64,000 nucleotides of DNA. Source: Thalassotalea eurytherma. GTDB taxonomy: Bacteria; Pseudomonadota; Gammaproteobacteria; Enterobacterales; Alteromonadaceae. The position numbers and the translations under genes were made by a program. Of the stretch, positions 16,066 to 24,258 are shown in pieces. Position 1 is the stretch's first letter. Every line of letters starts with the position of its first letter. Location of the stretch: assembly GCF_030161415.1 (NCBI RefSeq), contig NZ_BSSU01000014.1, positions 1 through 64,000 of the forward strand. Reading direction: 5' to 3'. Under the pieces are notes generated by a model. The model was not told the origin of the DNA, searched no databases, and saw only the letters and a program-made list of their open reading frames with translations.

Positions 16066-16584
16066 ATGAAAAAGCACATTTACAGTTCAGTAATCGCCAT
16101 AGCTCTTGGCACAAGCACAGCGGCATATGCCGATGACAGCTCCTTTAAAGTAGCTATCATTAAAGACGCAGCTGGAAGCAGCGAAATAATTCAAGGAAAC
16201 TTTAAGAAAAGCTTAAATAAAATGACGCAAACACCAAGCACACTAATCGAGAAGTTTGAACAAGCAATGGGCTTGTGTGTAGCAAACATTAAGTTAAGCC
16301 AATTAGACGCTGCTGAAACAAATTGTAGTACCGCAGTTGAAGTAAGTTTGACGCTAAAATCGAGCGATTCAAACCGCAATAAGTATACAGCTTTAGCTTA
16401 TAACAACAGGGCCATTAGTCGTGCATTAAGTGCAGATACATTGGGCGCGCTAGACGATTTCACGTCGGCTGTTTTGATTAACCAATCAAAACTTGTTAAT
16501 AACAACTTATCACACTTCAAAAAGCAATATGTAGCGACTCTAACAGCATCAGCTACTGGTAATACCAGCCATATAACCCACTAA
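16066..16584 (+). CDS. Secreted TPR-like protein of unknown function
   Basis: The ATG at 16066 follows TTAGGAA by seven bases; an upstream TTG-started extension would disrupt the signal peptide. Signal peptide MKKHIYSSVIAIALGTST with cleavage after AYA near residue 23. The mature part of about 150 residues is helical, with two short repeats that look like tetratricopeptide units (FEQAMGLCVANIKLSQLDAA; ALAYNNRAISRALSADTLGA) and two cysteines. This matches small periplasmic TPR-like proteins of Alteromonadales, but the function is unknown. It is the first gene behind LysR promoter copy 2 and is followed 17 bases later by a 46-residue gene. Confidence 0.8.
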   Translation: MKKHIYSSVIAIALGTSTAAYADDSSFKVAIIKDAAGSSEIIQGNFKKSLNKMTQTPSTLIEKFEQAMGLCVANIKLSQLDAAETNCSTAVEVSLTLKSSDSNRNKYTALAYNNRAISRALSADTLGALDDFTSAVLINQSKLVNNNLSHFKKQYVATLTASATGNTSHITH

Positions 16585-16601
16585 TCATAAAGGAAATAGT
16601 C

Positions 16602-16742
16602 ATGTTTAAAGTGTTTAAAAATTCTCTAATGTCAGCAGTAAATTTCATCGACTTTTTAAACCACGTATCAATTGGTCAATGGGATGTAGAAAATCAGCGA
16701 CAAACTGATTTACCGGAGGCACAACTACAACGACAGGAATAA
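16602..16742 (+). CDS. 46-residue small protein, co-transcribed with the TPR-like gene
   Basis: A short frame with a good ribosome site (AAAGGAAA, six bases before the ATG), on the same strand and 17 bases after the TPR-like gene, before a shared terminator. The N-terminal half is amphipathic and hydrophobic (MFKVFKNSLMSAVNFIDFL), the C-terminal half polar and Gln/Glu-rich. No cysteine, no clear membrane helix, no family I know. Position, ribosome site and terminator support a real gene. Confidence 0.6.
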   Translation: MFKVFKNSLMSAVNFIDFLNHVSIGQWDVENQRQTDLPEAQLQRQE

Positions 16743-16764
16743 TCTATGATTAATCATCAACGAT

Positions 16765-16800
16765 AGGCACAGACAACTCATACTGTTTGTGCCTTTATTT
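16765..16800 (+). terminator. Terminator of the TPR-like / 46-aa operon
   Basis: Stem AGGCACAGACA / TGTTTGTGCCT (11 pairs including one G-U) with an eight-base loop, then a T-rich tail. Confidence 0.8.
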
Positions 16801-16932
16801 TATTTACCCTACAAATATTTCCATTTCCTTAAGATTGCATCAAATTCTTTCGTTAATATGACTTCAAGGCTAGTCAACAACTATGATTGACGTTAAAATC
16901 GGTCATTATTTTTTTGACTAAAGAGAATCCCG

Positions 16933-17658
16933 ATGGGCAGAAGTTTTGAAAACCGCAAGGCCTCAATGGCTAAAACACAAGGAATGAAAACCAAAGTTTA
17001 TTCTAAATACGGTAAAGAAATTTACGTATGTGCTAAAAATGGCGGTTTAGACCCAGACGGCAACCTAGCACTTCGTCGCTTAATTGATAAAGCGAAGAAA
17101 GATCAGGTACCAACTCACGTTATTGATAAAGCAATTGATAAAGCAGCAGGCGGTGCAGGTGAAGATTTTGAGACAATGCGTTATGAAGGCTTTGGCCCAG
17201 GTAACTGCATGATTATTATTGACTGTTTAACAGACAATACTAATCGTACGATTAAAGACGTTCGTCAATGTTTCACGAAAACAAATTCTAAAATTGGCGC
17301 CCAAGGCTGTGCTAGCCACATGTTTGATCATGTAGCTGTATTTACTTGCCAAGGCGGCGATGAAGAAGAGATTTTAGAAAACTTAATGATGGAAGATTGT
17401 GACGTAACTGATGTTGAAGCGGAAGAAGATGGCAGTATAAAAGTCGTAGCACCTCATACAGAATTCTTCAAAGTTAAAACGGCATTCGCTGATACCATGC
17501 CTGACATTAAGTTAGACAAAGAAGAAATTACATGGTTGCCACAGGTTTACACCGAGTTATCGGGTGAAGATGTTGAAATGTTTGAGAAATTCTTAGATAT
17601 GGCTAACGACAGCGATGACGTTCAAGAAATCTATCATAACGCACAAATTGCCGATTAA
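16933..17658 (+). CDS. yeeN: YebC/PmpR-family regulatory protein, YeeN type
   Basis: A 241-residue member of the YebC family (TACO1 in mitochondria), which bind DNA and/or help ribosomes on proline-rich stretches. The N terminus [15 protein letters not shown] is of the YeeN kind, not the MAGHSKW start of true YebC. Family signatures are visible: [41 protein letters not shown] and a Glu/Asp-rich middle (residues 135-170). The C-terminal [13 protein letters not shown] stretch closes the third domain. It stands alone with its own terminator. Which of the described activities applies here cannot be read from the sequence. Confidence 0.88.
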   Translation: MGRSFENRKASMAKTQGMKTKVYSKYGKEIYVCAKNGGLDPDGNLALRRLIDKAKKDQVPTHVIDKAIDKAAGGAGEDFETMRYEGFGPGNCMIIIDCLTDNTNRTIKDVRQCFTKTNSKIGAQGCASHMFDHVAVFTCQGGDEEEILENLMMEDCDVTDVEAEEDGSIKVVAPHTEFFKVKTAFADTMPDIKLDKEEITWLPQVYTELSGEDVEMFEKFLDMANDSDDVQEIYHNAQIAD

Positions 17659-17683
17659 TCGATAGGTCAAACATGTTTTAGAA

Positions 17684-17716
17684 GGTCAGCACAATCACTT
17701 ATTGCTGGCCTTTTTT
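17684..17716 (+). terminator. Terminator of yeeN
   Basis: Stem GGTCAGCA / TGCTGGCC with one G-U pair, then six T. Confidence 0.85.
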
Positions 17717-17842
17717 ATTACCAACTAATAACTTTTTTCTCTTAGTTAAATTAAAAACTCATCAAATAGTGCGCTAACTTGATGTACTTAAAAGAAACTC
17801 TCAGTTAATATTTAGGCAGTTCAATGAGATGGATGTTGTCAC

Positions 17843-18874
17843 TTGAAATCTAAACCTACATCATTTGATATAGCCTATCGTGCTGGTGTATCCCAATCTA
17901 CCGTTTCTCGTGCGTTACGAAATAGCCCACTAGTAAATGAAGAAACCCGCATGAAAGTGCAGGCTATTGCAAAAGAGCTCAACTATAAAGTTGACAAAAA
18001 TGCCAGTAATCTGCGCTCACAACATAGTGGCACGATCGCTTTACTTCTATTTGAAGATCCAACAAGCGATGATTCAATGATCAATCCATTTTTCCTATCA
18101 ATGCTAGGCAGTATAACAAAAGCTTGCTCTGACAAAGGGTATGACTTATTGGTCTCTTTTCAGCAAATGGATAGTGACTGGCATGCTGACTTTGAAGATT
18201 CAAACAAGGCTGATGGCTTGATTCTCCTTGGTTACGGTGACTTTACTAACTACGAAGAAAAGCTTGTGCAATTAATTGAGCAAGGAACTCGATTTGTTCG
18301 TTGGGGCGCTGAAGTAAAGCAGTACCCAATCATCAGTGTTGGCTGTGATAATTTTCACGGTGGCTACCAAATTACTGAGCATGTAATCCACAATGGTTAC
18401 AAGCACTTTGCTTTTATCGGCGACGCTAATAGCGGCGCACCTGAATTTTTAGATCGTTACTTAGGTCACAGTAAAGCGCTAAAAGATAATAAACTCAAAA
18501 TTGACGAAGCCATGCAATTTTCAGCGATCAGTACTGAAGAAGCCGGCTATAAAGCAACCTGTGATTTAATTGCATCCGGTAAAACCTTTGATGCAATTTG
18601 CACGGCGAGTGATTTAATTGCCATTGGTGTACTTCAAGCTCTGCAAGAGTACAACATTAAAGTACCAGAGCAAGTAGCGGTTACTGGTTTTGATGATATT
18701 CAAACAGCAGCCTTTACCTATCCACCACTAACTACGGCAAGGCAAAATACTAAATTAGCTGGTGAATTATTAGTTGATAGCATTTTAAAGCTAATAAAAG
18801 AAGAAGAAGAAGTTTCCACAACCTTGATGCCTACGTCAGTCGTGATCAGGCAGTCGTGCGGTAACAACACCTAA
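17843..18874 (+). CDS. LacI-family regulator, probable maltose/maltodextrin regulator
   Basis: A 343-residue LacI-type regulator. It starts with TTG; a TGA 18 bases upstream in frame leaves no other start, and a GGATG element precedes it. The HTH is at about residues 6-26 (DIAYRAGVSQSTVSRALRNS), then the hinge helix (NASNLRSQHSG) and a periplasmic-binding-like sensor with the family motif VTGFDDIQTAAFTYPPLTT. It is convergent with an SLC45-type MFS sugar transporter. LacI-style palindromes TGCATACGTATGCA or one-mismatch forms occur upstream of that transporter and of the glgP operon 23 kb away. I infer that it is a MalR-like regulator of alpha-glucan use. The direct link of this protein to the sites is not shown. 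Confidence 0.88.
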   Translation: MKSKPTSFDIAYRAGVSQSTVSRALRNSPLVNEETRMKVQAIAKELNYKVDKNASNLRSQHSGTIALLLFEDPTSDDSMINPFFLSMLGSITKACSDKGYDLLVSFQQMDSDWHADFEDSNKADGLILLGYGDFTNYEEKLVQLIEQGTRFVRWGAEVKQYPIISVGCDNFHGGYQITEHVIHNGYKHFAFIGDANSGAPEFLDRYLGHSKALKDNKLKIDEAMQFSAISTEEAGYKATCDLIASGKTFDAICTASDLIAIGVLQALQEYNIKVPEQVAVTGFDDIQTAAFTYPPLTTARQNTKLAGELLVDSILKLIKEEEEVSTTLMPTSVVIRQSCGNNT

Positions 18875-18888
18875 TATATTGAATATAA

Positions 18889-18922
18889 AAAAGGGCCTTG
18901 TAATTTTTACACGGCCCTTTTG
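18889..18922. terminator. Bidirectional terminator between lacI-type and MFS genes
   Basis: Stem AAGGGCC-T-TGTAA / TTACA-C-GGCCCTT with a three-base loop and A/T runs on both sides; serves the convergent regulator and transporter genes. Confidence 0.85.
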
Positions 18923-18935
18923 TATTTATCAAACG

Positions 18936-20399
18936 TTATTCTTGTTTCTCGTTAACAAAGAACACAGCTACTGAACCACAGATCATTGCACCACCTGCTA
19001 GCATAATGATGTTGATAGCTTCATTGTTAAATACGCTACTTAAAATCCAACCCGCAAATATACCAGAAACTATTTGAGGTGCTGCGATAGTAAAGTTAAA
19101 GATCCCCATATATACACCAGTTTTGCTCGGTGGTAATGAGCCCGCTAAAATCGCATAAGGCATAGCTAAAATTGCCGCCCATGCAATCCCGACCCCAATC
19201 ATAGGGACAAATAACGATACGGCACCTTGCGGCACATCAATCGTCGTAATCAGTAGGTTTACGGTAGTAATTTCCGGCGCCTGAATAAACATAAAACTGA
19301 TATAGCCTAAGCCACCTGCGAGTAACGATAAACTGTACACCGCCTTTCTACCTAGGGTATCAGCAAGTTTTGAAAGAAAAACTGAGAATATTGCTGCAAA
19401 TAATGAATAGGCCGCGAAAATAATACCAACCCAGTCTCCGGCTGCGCCTTTAGCAGCAGCTATATCGGCTGGCACGCCACCCATTTGTTCAATATAGGTA
19501 GGATCAAACCAACGCGCATCGACACCCCAAATATGTTGTGCAATTGCAGGCATGGTATAAACCCACATGATGAATAACGCAAACCATGAGAAAAACTGTA
19601 CAACCGCTAGTTGACGCATTGTTGTTGGCATTGTTTTCATTAATTGCCAAAATTCACTTAATTTCTCACCTAAAGAAGCGCTTTTAGCTTGTTCTTTAGC
19701 AAGTTGCTCTTTTGCTTCTTGCGCTGTCATACCTTGGTATTGGTAAAACTCTTCCGGTTCATATTCTTTCGTTTTAAATACTGTCCAAAGCACACTACCA
19801 AGTAATACCGTCGCACCAATGTAGAATGCCCAGACAACTGAAGGTGCTACTTCGCCTGCTTTTGCCGTGTTTTCTAAACCAACAACATTGGTCAAAACAA
19901 AAGGTAAAATAGAACCGATAACCGCACCAATATTAATCAGTAACGACTGAATTGAATAGCCGGCATTACGTTGCTCTTCAGGCACCATATCAGAGACCAA
20001 TGAACGAAACGGTTGGAAAGCAACATTGAAAGATGCATCCATCAACGCAAGCATCAAGGCACCGAATACCATTGGCGCCATAAAAGCGACAAATAATGGG
20101 GCATTTGGCATGAGTAACATACCCACTGTTGCAGCTACTGCACCAGCGAGAATATATGGGCTTCTTCGACCAAGTTTGGTCCAAGTGCGGTCTGAAGCTG
20201 CACCAACGATTGGCTGAATAATTAAGCCCATGATTGGCGCTACCAACCAAAATAAAGACAGCGAGTGAAGATCAGCGCCTAGGTCTGACAATATGCGACT
20301 TACGTTGGCATTTTGCAGTGCAAAGCCAAATTGCACCCCCAAAAAGCCAAAACTGACTGTCCATAACTGCCAAAAACTTAATTGTGGTTTTGTTTTCAT
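18936..20399 (-). CDS. MFS sugar transporter of the SLC45 / GPH type (maltose/maltodextrin permease-like)
   Basis: A 487-residue inner-membrane transporter with about twelve hydrophobic helices. The start at 20399 has a GGGGAC ribosome site six bases upstream; a TTG 12 bases earlier is less likely. The N-terminal segment (SFWQLWTVSFGFLGVQFGFALQNAN), the loop RTWTKLGRRSPYI after helix 2-3 and the long central loop are typical of the SLC45-like permeases that replace ABC maltose importers in Alteromonadales and Xanthomonas. Likely substrate is maltose or short maltodextrins, with proton symport. A LacI-type palindrome at 20554-20567 lies 155 bases upstream, and the LacI gene is the next gene downstream. 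The substrate is inference from family and context. Confidence 0.87.
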   Translation of the reverse strand: MKTKPQLSFWQLWTVSFGFLGVQFGFALQNANVSRILSDLGADLHSLSLFWLVAPIMGLIIQPIVGAASDRTWTKLGRRSPYILAGAVAATVGMLLMPNAPLFVAFMAPMVFGALMLALMDASFNVAFQPFRSLVSDMVPEEQRNAGYSIQSLLINIGAVIGSILPFVLTNVVGLENTAKAGEVAPSVVWAFYIGATVLLGSVLWTVFKTKEYEPEEFYQYQGMTAQEAKEQLAKEQAKSASLGEKLSEFWQLMKTMPTTMRQLAVVQFFSWFALFIMWVYTMPAIAQHIWGVDARWFDPTYIEQMGGVPADIAAAKGAAGDWVGIIFAAYSLFAAIFSVFLSKLADTLGRKAVYSLSLLAGGLGYISFMFIQAPEITTVNLLITTIDVPQGAVSLFVPMIGVGIAWAAILAMPYAILAGSLPPSKTGVYMGIFNFTIAAPQIVSGIFAGWILSSVFNNEAINIIMLAGGAMICGSVAVFFVNEKQE

Positions 20400-20460
20400 T
20401 ATTGTCCCCAACCTTGGCTATCAAGTAGCCAAACAATTTATTTATTATTGCCTAGATAAC

Positions 20461-20491
20461 AAAAAAGCATATTAGCCAGGCTAATATGCTT
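20461..20491 (-). terminator. Terminator of parC
   Basis: Stem AAGCATATTAG / CTAATATGCTT with a five-base loop. On the minus strand it is followed by TTTT. It lies just past the parC stop and before the MFS gene. Confidence 0.8.
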
Positions 20492-20553
20492 TCTATAAGC
20501 TATCTGCTGTTAACAGTCCATACTATGCTAGTTTAGCTTGCCAACTCAACTCA

Positions 20554-20567
20554 TGCATACGTATTCA
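20554..20567. promoter_or_regulatory. LacI-type operator candidate upstream of the MFS transporter
   Basis: TGCATACGTATTCA differs by one base from the perfect TGCATACGTATGCA core found upstream of glgP. It lies between the parC stop and the parC terminator. The distance to the MFS start is 155 bases. Confidence 0.6.
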
Positions 20568-20571
20568 GTTT

Positions 20572-22869
20572 TTAGCCATCACTTTCTTCGTTATTTTCAG
20601 CGACTTCGGTAACATTTACCGATTCTACCTCAATACGATCTACACGTTGCAATCCTCTTGGCAGCTTATTACCTCGACGCCCTCGCTCACCACGGTAGTG
20701 CTCTACATCACTTGCTTTAAGCGTAAGCTTGCGTTTACCTGCGTGCAGCGTAATAGCTTGCTCTGGCTTAACAATCTCAATTAGCTTTACTAACTCTTCT
20801 CTTGTTTTCGCACGAGCTGACGGTATGTTAATGATTTTGTTGCCTTTACCTTTACTTAAAATTGGCAAATCTTTTAACGGAAACACTAGCATGCGCCCTT
20901 CAGTGGTAATGGTTAAAACAAGATCATTTTCAAGATCATCAACCTTCATTGGCGTTGCAACTTTGGCATTAGCAGGCAAGCTCAGTAATGCTTTACCATT
21001 TTTATTACGACTGACCATATCGCTAAAACTGCCAATAAAGCCATAACCGGCGTCACTTGATAATAAGTATTTTTGCTCATCATCGGCCATCAATGTTTTC
21101 TCTATCATGACACCAGTAGCAATATTAAAACGACCTGACAACGGTTCACCTTGGCTACGTGCCGTAGGCAAAGAGTGAGCATCGGTTGCAAACGACCTAC
21201 CCGATGAGTCAATAAACACCACCGGTCGATTACTGCGGCCATTTGCACTTGCTAAGAAGTTATCACCTGCTTTATAACTAAGCGCTTGCGCATCGACGTT
21301 ATGGCCTTTAGCACATCGTGCCCAGCCTTTTTCTGATAGCACAACGGTGACAGCTTCGCTTGGCATTAAATCTTTCTCAGAAAGCGCTTTCGCCTCACTA
21401 CGCTCAACGAGTTTTGAACGACGGTCATCACCGTATTTTTCAGCCGCTTCAAGAATTTCTTTTTTAATCAATGTATTCATGCGTGCTTTTGAATTAAGGA
21501 TTTTTTCAAGCTTATCGCGCTCTTTACTTAATTCTTCTTGCTCACCACGAATCTTAATTTCTTCAAGCTTTGCTAACTGGCGTAATTTAATCTCTAAGAT
21601 AGCGTCGGCTTGGCGCTCAGATAAATTAAATCGTGTTATTAATTCAGCCTTTGGATCGTCAAAGTTACGAATAATTTCGATAACTTCATCAATATTTAAA
21701 TACGCAATTAAGAGGCCGTCTAAAATATGTAGGCGAGCAAGTACCTTATCTAAACGGTACTGTAATCGACGGCGAACAACTTCACGACGAAACTCTATCC
21801 ATTCAGATAAAATATCACGTAAATTTTTAACGGCTGGCCTACCGTCTAAACCTATCATGTTTAAGTTAACACGGTAGTTTTTCTCTAAATCAGTGGTCGC
21901 AAATAAATGCTGCATAACTTGCTCTGTGTCTACGCGGTTCGAGCGCGGCACAATAACAATTCGAATCGGGTTTTCGTGATCTGACTCATCGCGCAAGTCA
22001 ACAACCATAGGCAATTTTTTCGCCTGCATTTGGCTGGCAATTTGCTCTAAAACTTTACTACCCGATGCTTGATGCGGCAGCGCCGTAATAACAATTTCAC
22101 CATGCTCCATATCGTAAACGGCACGCATTTTGATGCTGCCTCGACCGGTTTGATATATTTTTTCAATATCAGCAGCAGGCGTAATAATTTCTGCATCCGT
22201 TGGATAATCTGGCCCTTTAACAAGTGGCAACAGATCGGCTAATTCAGTTTTAGGTTGCTCAATCAACTGCACACAAGCGTTGGCAATCTCTCTGGCATTG
22301 TGCGGTGGAATATCTGTGGCCATACCTACGGCAATACCAGTTATACCGTTCAGTAAAATATGCGGTAAGCGCGCCGGTAACGTTTTAGGCTCTTTCATGG
22401 TGCCATCAAAGTTCGGCACCCAATCTGCTGTTCCTTGACCTAGCTCAGCCAATAAAACTTCACTGAAACGAGAAAGTCTCGCCTCGGTATAACGCATCGC
22501 TGCGAAGGATTTAGGGTCATCAGGTGCGCCCCAGTTTCCTTGACCATCAACCAATGGGTAACGATAAGAAAACGGTTGTGCCATCAACACCATTGCTTCA
22601 TAACACGCTGAGTCGCCATGAGGATGGAATTTACCAAGTACATCACCTACCGTTCTGGCAGATTTTTTATACTTTGCCATCGCTGATAAACCGAGCTCCG
22701 ACATCGCATAAATAATGCGTCGTTGAACTGGCTTCAGTCCGTCACCAATATGCGGTAATGCACGGTCCATAATGACGTACATTGAATAGTTTAAATAGGC
22801 ATCTTCGGTAAATCGTCTTAATGGCAGTTGTTCTACCCCATCAAGGCTATAGTCGAGCGCGTCAGACAT
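20572..22869 (-). CDS. parC: DNA topoisomerase IV subunit A
   Basis: The catalytic, DNA-breaking subunit of topoisomerase IV, which unlinks daughter chromosomes. The 765 residues match the family. The start at 22869 ([11 protein letters not shown]) has a GGTGGAA ribosome site; a longer frame would add a hydrophobic tail not found in ParC. Visible landmarks: [16 protein letters not shown], the quinolone region [13 protein letters not shown] with the sensitive-type Ser and Glu, the active-site Tyr in [11 protein letters not shown], and a C-terminal domain of repeated blades ending in a Glu-rich tail. The partner parE lies 4.6 kb upstream on the same strand, separated by c-di-GMP and redox genes. 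Confidence 0.97.
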   Translation of the reverse strand: MSDALDYSLDGVEQLPLRRFTEDAYLNYSMYVIMDRALPHIGDGLKPVQRRIIYAMSELGLSAMAKYKKSARTVGDVLGKFHPHGDSACYEAMVLMAQPFSYRYPLVDGQGNWGAPDDPKSFAAMRYTEARLSRFSEVLLAELGQGTADWVPNFDGTMKEPKTLPARLPHILLNGITGIAVGMATDIPPHNAREIANACVQLIEQPKTELADLLPLVKGPDYPTDAEIITPAADIEKIYQTGRGSIKMRAVYDMEHGEIVITALPHQASGSKVLEQIASQMQAKKLPMVVDLRDESDHENPIRIVIVPRSNRVDTEQVMQHLFATTDLEKNYRVNLNMIGLDGRPAVKNLRDILSEWIEFRREVVRRRLQYRLDKVLARLHILDGLLIAYLNIDEVIEIIRNFDDPKAELITRFNLSERQADAILEIKLRQLAKLEEIKIRGEQEELSKERDKLEKILNSKARMNTLIKKEILEAAEKYGDDRRSKLVERSEAKALSEKDLMPSEAVTVVLSEKGWARCAKGHNVDAQALSYKAGDNFLASANGRSNRPVVFIDSSGRSFATDAHSLPTARSQGEPLSGRFNIATGVMIEKTLMADDEQKYLLSSDAGYGFIGSFSDMVSRNKNGKALLSLPANAKVATPMKVDDLENDLVLTITTEGRMLVFPLKDLPILSKGKGNKIINIPSARAKTREELVKLIEIVKPEQAITLHAGKRKLTLKASDVEHYRGERGRRGNKLPRGLQRVDRIEVESVNVTEVAENNEESDG

Positions 22870-23010
22870 AAAAAATAGTTCCACCCAAAAGAAAACCAAC
22901 AAATCATTGGTCTGAATTTAATATCGTTATTATGGTATGAATTAAAAAATCATATTCAGTAGTTAGCTTATATGATTCTCAAAATAGAAAAAATAGCAAA
23001 GCCGGATTAT

Positions 23011-24258
23011 TTAGTTATTTCGACGACAATTAATCGATTTATCCTGCATTTCACTATTAAATATCAATACTTGGTTGCGACCCGATAACTTCGCTTCATA
23101 CATCGCAATATCGGCATGATGAATTAACTGATCTAGGGTCATATCGGCTTTAAGTGTTGCAACACCAATACTGGCTGTAATACTGTTATTCTTCAATGGT
23201 GCCTGAGGCGTATATTGAGCAAGCTTTTCACGTAAACGTTCAGCCATTGCTTTAGCTTGCTCTATCGTTGCATCTGGCAACACAGCGATAAATTCTTCAC
23301 CACCAAAACGAATTAGTAAATCCCTCGAACGCACAGTTTCTTGCGCTAACTTGGTTATCACCTTTAACGCGTCATCACCAAGCTGATGGCCGTACTCATC
23401 GTTTATCATTTTAAAATGATCTAGGTCGAAGAGCATAACTGACAAAGGTTTTTGCTCTTGTTTTGCGATTTCAACTGCTCTAGCACCTTTCTCAAATAAT
23501 ACCTTTCTGTTCGACAGCCCAGTTAACGGATCGGTTTCTGCGTACACTTTTAGTTTTTTTCTAACCTGCACTTGCCTAACAATCAACACGATGAACACTA
23601 AGATAATTAACGAAATGACAATGGTTAAGTAAAAACGTTGCTGCTTACGCTGTGCAAGCTTTTGTAGCTGTAATTCTTTTAACGCATTTTGGTTTTTCAA
23701 AAGCTCGTTATTATTTTGTTTTGTTTCGGTTCGATACTTTAACTTAAGCTCTTCAACACGTGCTTTATTTAACCCTTTGTAATAAATTATCATTCGGTCA
23801 AAATATTCATCGCGTTGATCATAGGCCAACTGGAACTGCTCTTGTTGCTCATAGAGTTCAGACTGTAATAAGTAACGTTGATTAAATAAGGGCAACGCCG
23901 ACTGACTCTCACTGATATTTGCTTCATAGTCTGTCGCTTTTTCATAAGCTTGATGAGCAAGATCACTTTGACCATTGGCTTGATAACTAATTGCCTGACC
24001 TAAATACAGTAAGTACCACTCGGCATCATTTAATCCCGAATTTTGCGTCATCATTGCATTAACTTGAGGTAAGTCACCGACAAACCTATTGTCAGCATCA
24101 AAAAGCGCCGTAATGTCATCGCGCAATACAAAGGTTACCGTGCTATCTAATAACGGATGTTTACTGGCTTTAACATTTAGATTTGTGAAAGTATTAGCTG
24201 ACAAGAACGTGCTTATAGTCAGCAAAACTAGCATCACGATACCGGTTAAATACCTCAT
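23011..24258 (-). CDS. Diguanylate cyclase (GGDEF), secreted sensor part
   Basis: A 415-residue membrane-bound c-di-GMP synthase. Signal peptide at residues 1-22 (ending LSANT), a periplasmic helical region of about 180 residues with TPR-like elements, a Gln/Lys-rich coiled coil, one transmembrane helix (FYLTIVISLIILVFIVLIV) and a C-terminal GGDEF domain. The active-site motif is GGEEF, preceded five residues earlier by RSRD, the RxxD product-inhibition site. It should be active and feedback-inhibited. Its ATG overlaps the stop of the upstream GGDEF gene by one base (TAATG), so the two are translationally coupled. They share architecture and are probably an old tandem duplication. Confidence 0.9.
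   Translation of the reverse strand: MRYLTGIVMLVLLTISTFLSANTFTNLNVKASKHPLLDSTVTFVLRDDITALFDADNRFVGDLPQVNAMMTQNSGLNDAEWYLLYLGQAISYQANGQSDLAHQAYEKATDYEANISESQSALPLFNQRYLLQSELYEQQEQFQLAYDQRDEYFDRMIIYYKGLNKARVEELKLKYRTETKQNNNELLKNQNALKELQLQKLAQRKQQRFYLTIVISLIILVFIVLIVRQVQVRKKLKVYAETDPLTGLSNRKVLFEKGARAVEIAKQEQKPLSVMLFDLDHFKMINDEYGHQLGDDALKVITKLAQETVRSRDLLIRFGGEEFIAVLPDATIEQAKAMAERLREKLAQYTPQAPLKNNSITASIGVATLKADMTLDQLIHHADIAMYEAKLSGRNQVLIFNSEMQDKSINCRRNN

Noticed and set aside
21347-21877. A 176-codon plus-strand frame opposite parC
   Set aside because: Ser/Arg-rich product, no ribosome site, lies fully inside the conserved parC coding sequence on the other strand.
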